NCBI GenBank assembly: GCA_028281215.1
Contig: JANQKH010000851.1
Location: 1-6,772 of the forward strand
DNA: 6,772 nt
DNA from: Phycisphaeraceae bacterium
Lineage (GTDB): Bacteria; Planctomycetota; Phycisphaerae; Phycisphaerales; Phycisphaeraceae
Direction of reading: 5' to 3'
Part shown: positions 6,391 to 6,772 of the stretch, in pieces
Numbering within the stretch: position 1 is the stretch's first letter
Layout of the letters: every line of letters starts with the position of its first letter
Made by a program: the position numbers and the translations under genes
Notes under the pieces: generated by a model
The model's input: the letters and a program-made list of their open reading frames with translations, nothing else
Told to the model about the DNA's origin: nothing
Database searches by the model: none

Positions 6391-6772
6391 ATGATGGTGA
6401 TTCCGCTTCGCATTCCGGTCGATAATCTTTCCATCATGCGAAGCACTGTTCCAGCTCGAAATATGAATCCGTTAAACGATATGGGTGAGGTAATCGACCG
6501 TAAGGAACTTCGCCGGCATGGTCGGATTCGTACCCAGGGTCTTACTGCCAAGATCAGCCTGACTCGGTCTGCGATTGTGGATAATGTGTCGGCGTCCGGC
6601 TTGGGGCTGCGCTACAATGGCCGGGCTCGACATCAGGTTGGTGATCGCATTCGACTCAAACTCCAATGGCGAAAGTCAACCATTCCTGTGGATGTGGTCG
6701 TCGTGTCTGTGCGCAGCGAAGGGGGCACAACCATCCTTGGCCTTGAGTTTGACCCATCGACGCAGGGTCAGG
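6391..6772 (+). CDS. PilZ-domain protein, 3' end beyond the window
   Basis: Partial protein of 127 visible residues with a PilZ domain, the family that binds cyclic di-GMP and passes the signal to motility, secretion or exopolysaccharide systems. The two binding motifs are intact: R-x3-R as RRHGR (41-45) and (D/N)-x-S-x-x-G as NVSASG (65-70). VGDRIRLKL (83-91) and ILGLEF (115-120) fit later beta strands of the fold. No membrane segment is visible. The ATG at 6391 directly follows an in-frame TAG, so the frame cannot start earlier; AGGAA at 6382-6386 is a modest ribosome binding site. In-frame ATGs at 6436, 6463 and 6481 are alternatives, and the domain proper begins only at about residue 36. 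With the terminator ending at 6379, no promoter is obvious: it must overlap the terminator region, lie downstream with a later start, or be replaced by read-through. Identity as PilZ is firm; the regulated target is unknown. Confidence 0.85.
   Translation, partial: MMVIPLRIPVDNLSIMRSTVPARNMNPLNDMGEVIDRKELRRHGRIRTQGLTAKISLTRSAIVDNVSASGLGLRYNGRARHQVGDRIRLKLQWRKSTIPVDVVVVSVRSEGGTTILGLEFDPSTQGQ

Overview
The window holds most of one envelope-machine operon and the start of a second transcription unit, all on the + strand. The GC-rich coding sequence, Shine-Dalgarno starts, the PilM-type actin-like protein fused to a PilN-like periplasmic part, and two large single-pass membrane proteins behind it point to a Gram-negative-type bacterium. 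From memory of similar gene orders my best guess is Planctomycetota, possibly Phycisphaerae; this cannot be proven without a search.

Layout: positions 1-368 form an upstream region with a sigma70-like promoter candidate (TTGACA, 17-bp spacer, TTCAAT) and a probable leader of about 265 nt with small hairpins. A strong hairpin whose 3' arm lies in a tandem 9-bp repeat sits just before the ribosome binding site. Then come: (1) 369-2639, a 756-residue PilM::PilN-like fusion with the overall plan of a type II secretion GspL protein; (2) 2636-4141, a 501-residue PilO-like protein overlapping gene 1 by the ATGA tetranucleotide; (3) 4210-6315, a 701-residue single-pass protein of unrecognised family, in the place where PilP might be expected but not resembling it. 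A clear intrinsic terminator (6349-6379) closes the operon. At 6391 a PilZ-domain protein begins and runs off the window end.

Working model: the actin-like domain sits on the inner face of the inner membrane, and its own transmembrane helix carries a PilN-like part into the periplasm. This part would pair with the PilO-like ferredoxin-type domain of gene 2, and the unknown third protein adds a long periplasmic arm ending in a beta-rich region. This would be an alignment or assembly-platform subcomplex of a type IV filament machine (pilus, type II secretion or a lineage-specific variant). No motor ATPase, secretin, PilC-type platform protein or prepilin lies in the window, so the actual filament or substrate is unknown. 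Together the three proteins contain a single cysteine in 1958 residues. The PilZ gene next door suggests, but does not show, a link to cyclic di-GMP.
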